From Pollutiaquabacter sp046052345 (GTDB lineage Bacteria; Bacteroidota; Bacteroidia; AKYH767-A; 2013-40CM-41-45), in NCBI GenBank assembly GCA_046052345.1, contig JBJOMN010000044.1:1-64000 (forward strand): a DNA stretch of 64,000 bases, given 5' to 3'. The notes beneath the pieces are model-generated. The model made no database searches and was not told where the DNA came from. It saw nothing but the letters and a program-made list of their open reading frames with translations. Of this stretch, positions 63,719 to 64,000 are shown piece by piece. How positions within the stretch are numbered: the stretch's first letter is position 1; each line of letters starts with the position of its first letter. The translations under genes were made by a program, and so were the position numbers.

Positions 63719-64000
63719 TACCGATGCAGTATCAATACCGGCAGTTCCGCCTTGTGGACTACCTTTTCCACATGGTCGCGTCCCAGCAATCGCCCGATCA
63801 GTGAATGCCTGTGCGGTTCCATCACGATGAGGTCGGCGCCCGAATCCCTGGCAATGGCCAGGATGCTTTCTGTAATCTGTTCGGTTTCAGGGAATGAATA
63901 TGTGTGGGGGATGTGGGTGAAACCCGGTTCAAGGGTCTCCATGATGCGGTCCTTGTCCGCCGGCTCCCGGTGCTGTTGCAGATGTACGATCTCCAGTTCG
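63718..64000 (-). CDS. Universal stress protein, C-terminal part (cut by window edge)
   Basis: 94 residues are visible; the frame stays open to base 64000, so the N-terminus lies beyond the window. The end has the Usp nucleotide-binding pattern HRHSLIGRLLGRDHVEKVVHKAELPVLIL, with the G-x2-G-x9-(S/T)-like loop weakened, and IAMARDSGADLIV-like ARDSGADLIVMEPH before it. It is the first visible gene of the LolA/FtsX operon; only 1 base overlaps. It links the export operon to the stress theme. Confidence 0.87.
   Translation of the reverse strand, partial: ELEIVHLQQHREPADKDRIMETLEPGFTHIPHTYSFPETEQITESILAIARDSGADLIVMEPHRHSLIGRLLGRDHVEKVVHKAELPVLILHR

Overview
The window comes from a bacterium of the phylum Bacteroidota, probably a free-living or wastewater type rather than a gut Bacteroides. 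The evidence is a SusD-family lipoprotein, several large secreted proteins with C-terminal type IX secretion (T9SS) sorting domains, a fused SecDF, the folK-deoxynucleoside kinase pair, and repeated promoter boxes of the Bacteroidota form TAnnTTTG. No mobile element, prophage, CRISPR array or rRNA operon was seen. Two tRNA genes are present: Leu(UAA) and Gly(GCC).

Layout. 1-2.3 kb: the end of a susD gene and a GH13 alpha-glucan hydrolase. 2.3-5.3 kb (minus strand): an MbnP-like protein, a MauG/MbnH-type diheme enzyme and a T9SS-exported YHYH protein. 5.5-9.0 kb: a large beta-helix adhesin-like T9SS protein. 9.2-33.6 kb is mostly housekeeping: rhomboid protease, recG, pheT, YajQ, an FG-GAP T9SS protein, msrB, an FAD oxidoreductase, aconitase, a small membrane ORF, secDF, tatA, a PolX-like PHP protein, sppA, folK, dNK, an rRNA/tRNA methyltransferase and mutS. 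33.7-37.2 kb: two tRNAs, a collagen-like repeat protein with a small T9SS partner, and deoD. 37.2-43 kb: a 1,673-residue secreted nuclease-like mosaic protein and a YjdF-type membrane protein. 43-47.2 kb (minus strand): a second MbnP/diheme pair, followed by a T9SS lysyl-oxidase homologue.

47.4-58.6 kb holds a compact stress or dormancy-like set. It contains a Balon/baeRF-type ribosome hibernation factor candidate, a tandem universal stress protein, a small TerB-like protein, a site-2 protease with CBS domains and a patatin. Beyond these lie an Mla-type lipid transport operon with an AI-2E permease, an atypical Nramp, a DUF2892 protein, a phosphoribosyltransferase, and a YtxH/holin-like envelope group. 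58.7-64 kb (minus strand) is an envelope export operon: a universal stress protein cut by the window edge, a LolA-like protein, two FtsX-type permeases, an ATPase and an outer-membrane barrel.

Two themes stand out. First, the MbnP/MbnH-like pair occurs twice, each time followed by a T9SS-exported protein with a histidine cluster (YHYH or lysyl oxidase), which suggests extracellular copper-linked redox chemistry. Second, the stress island resembles in gene content the mycobacterial DosR dormancy cluster around Rv2623-Rv2629, and FNR-like dyads lie upstream of two of its promoters. Both readings rest on sequence recognition alone.
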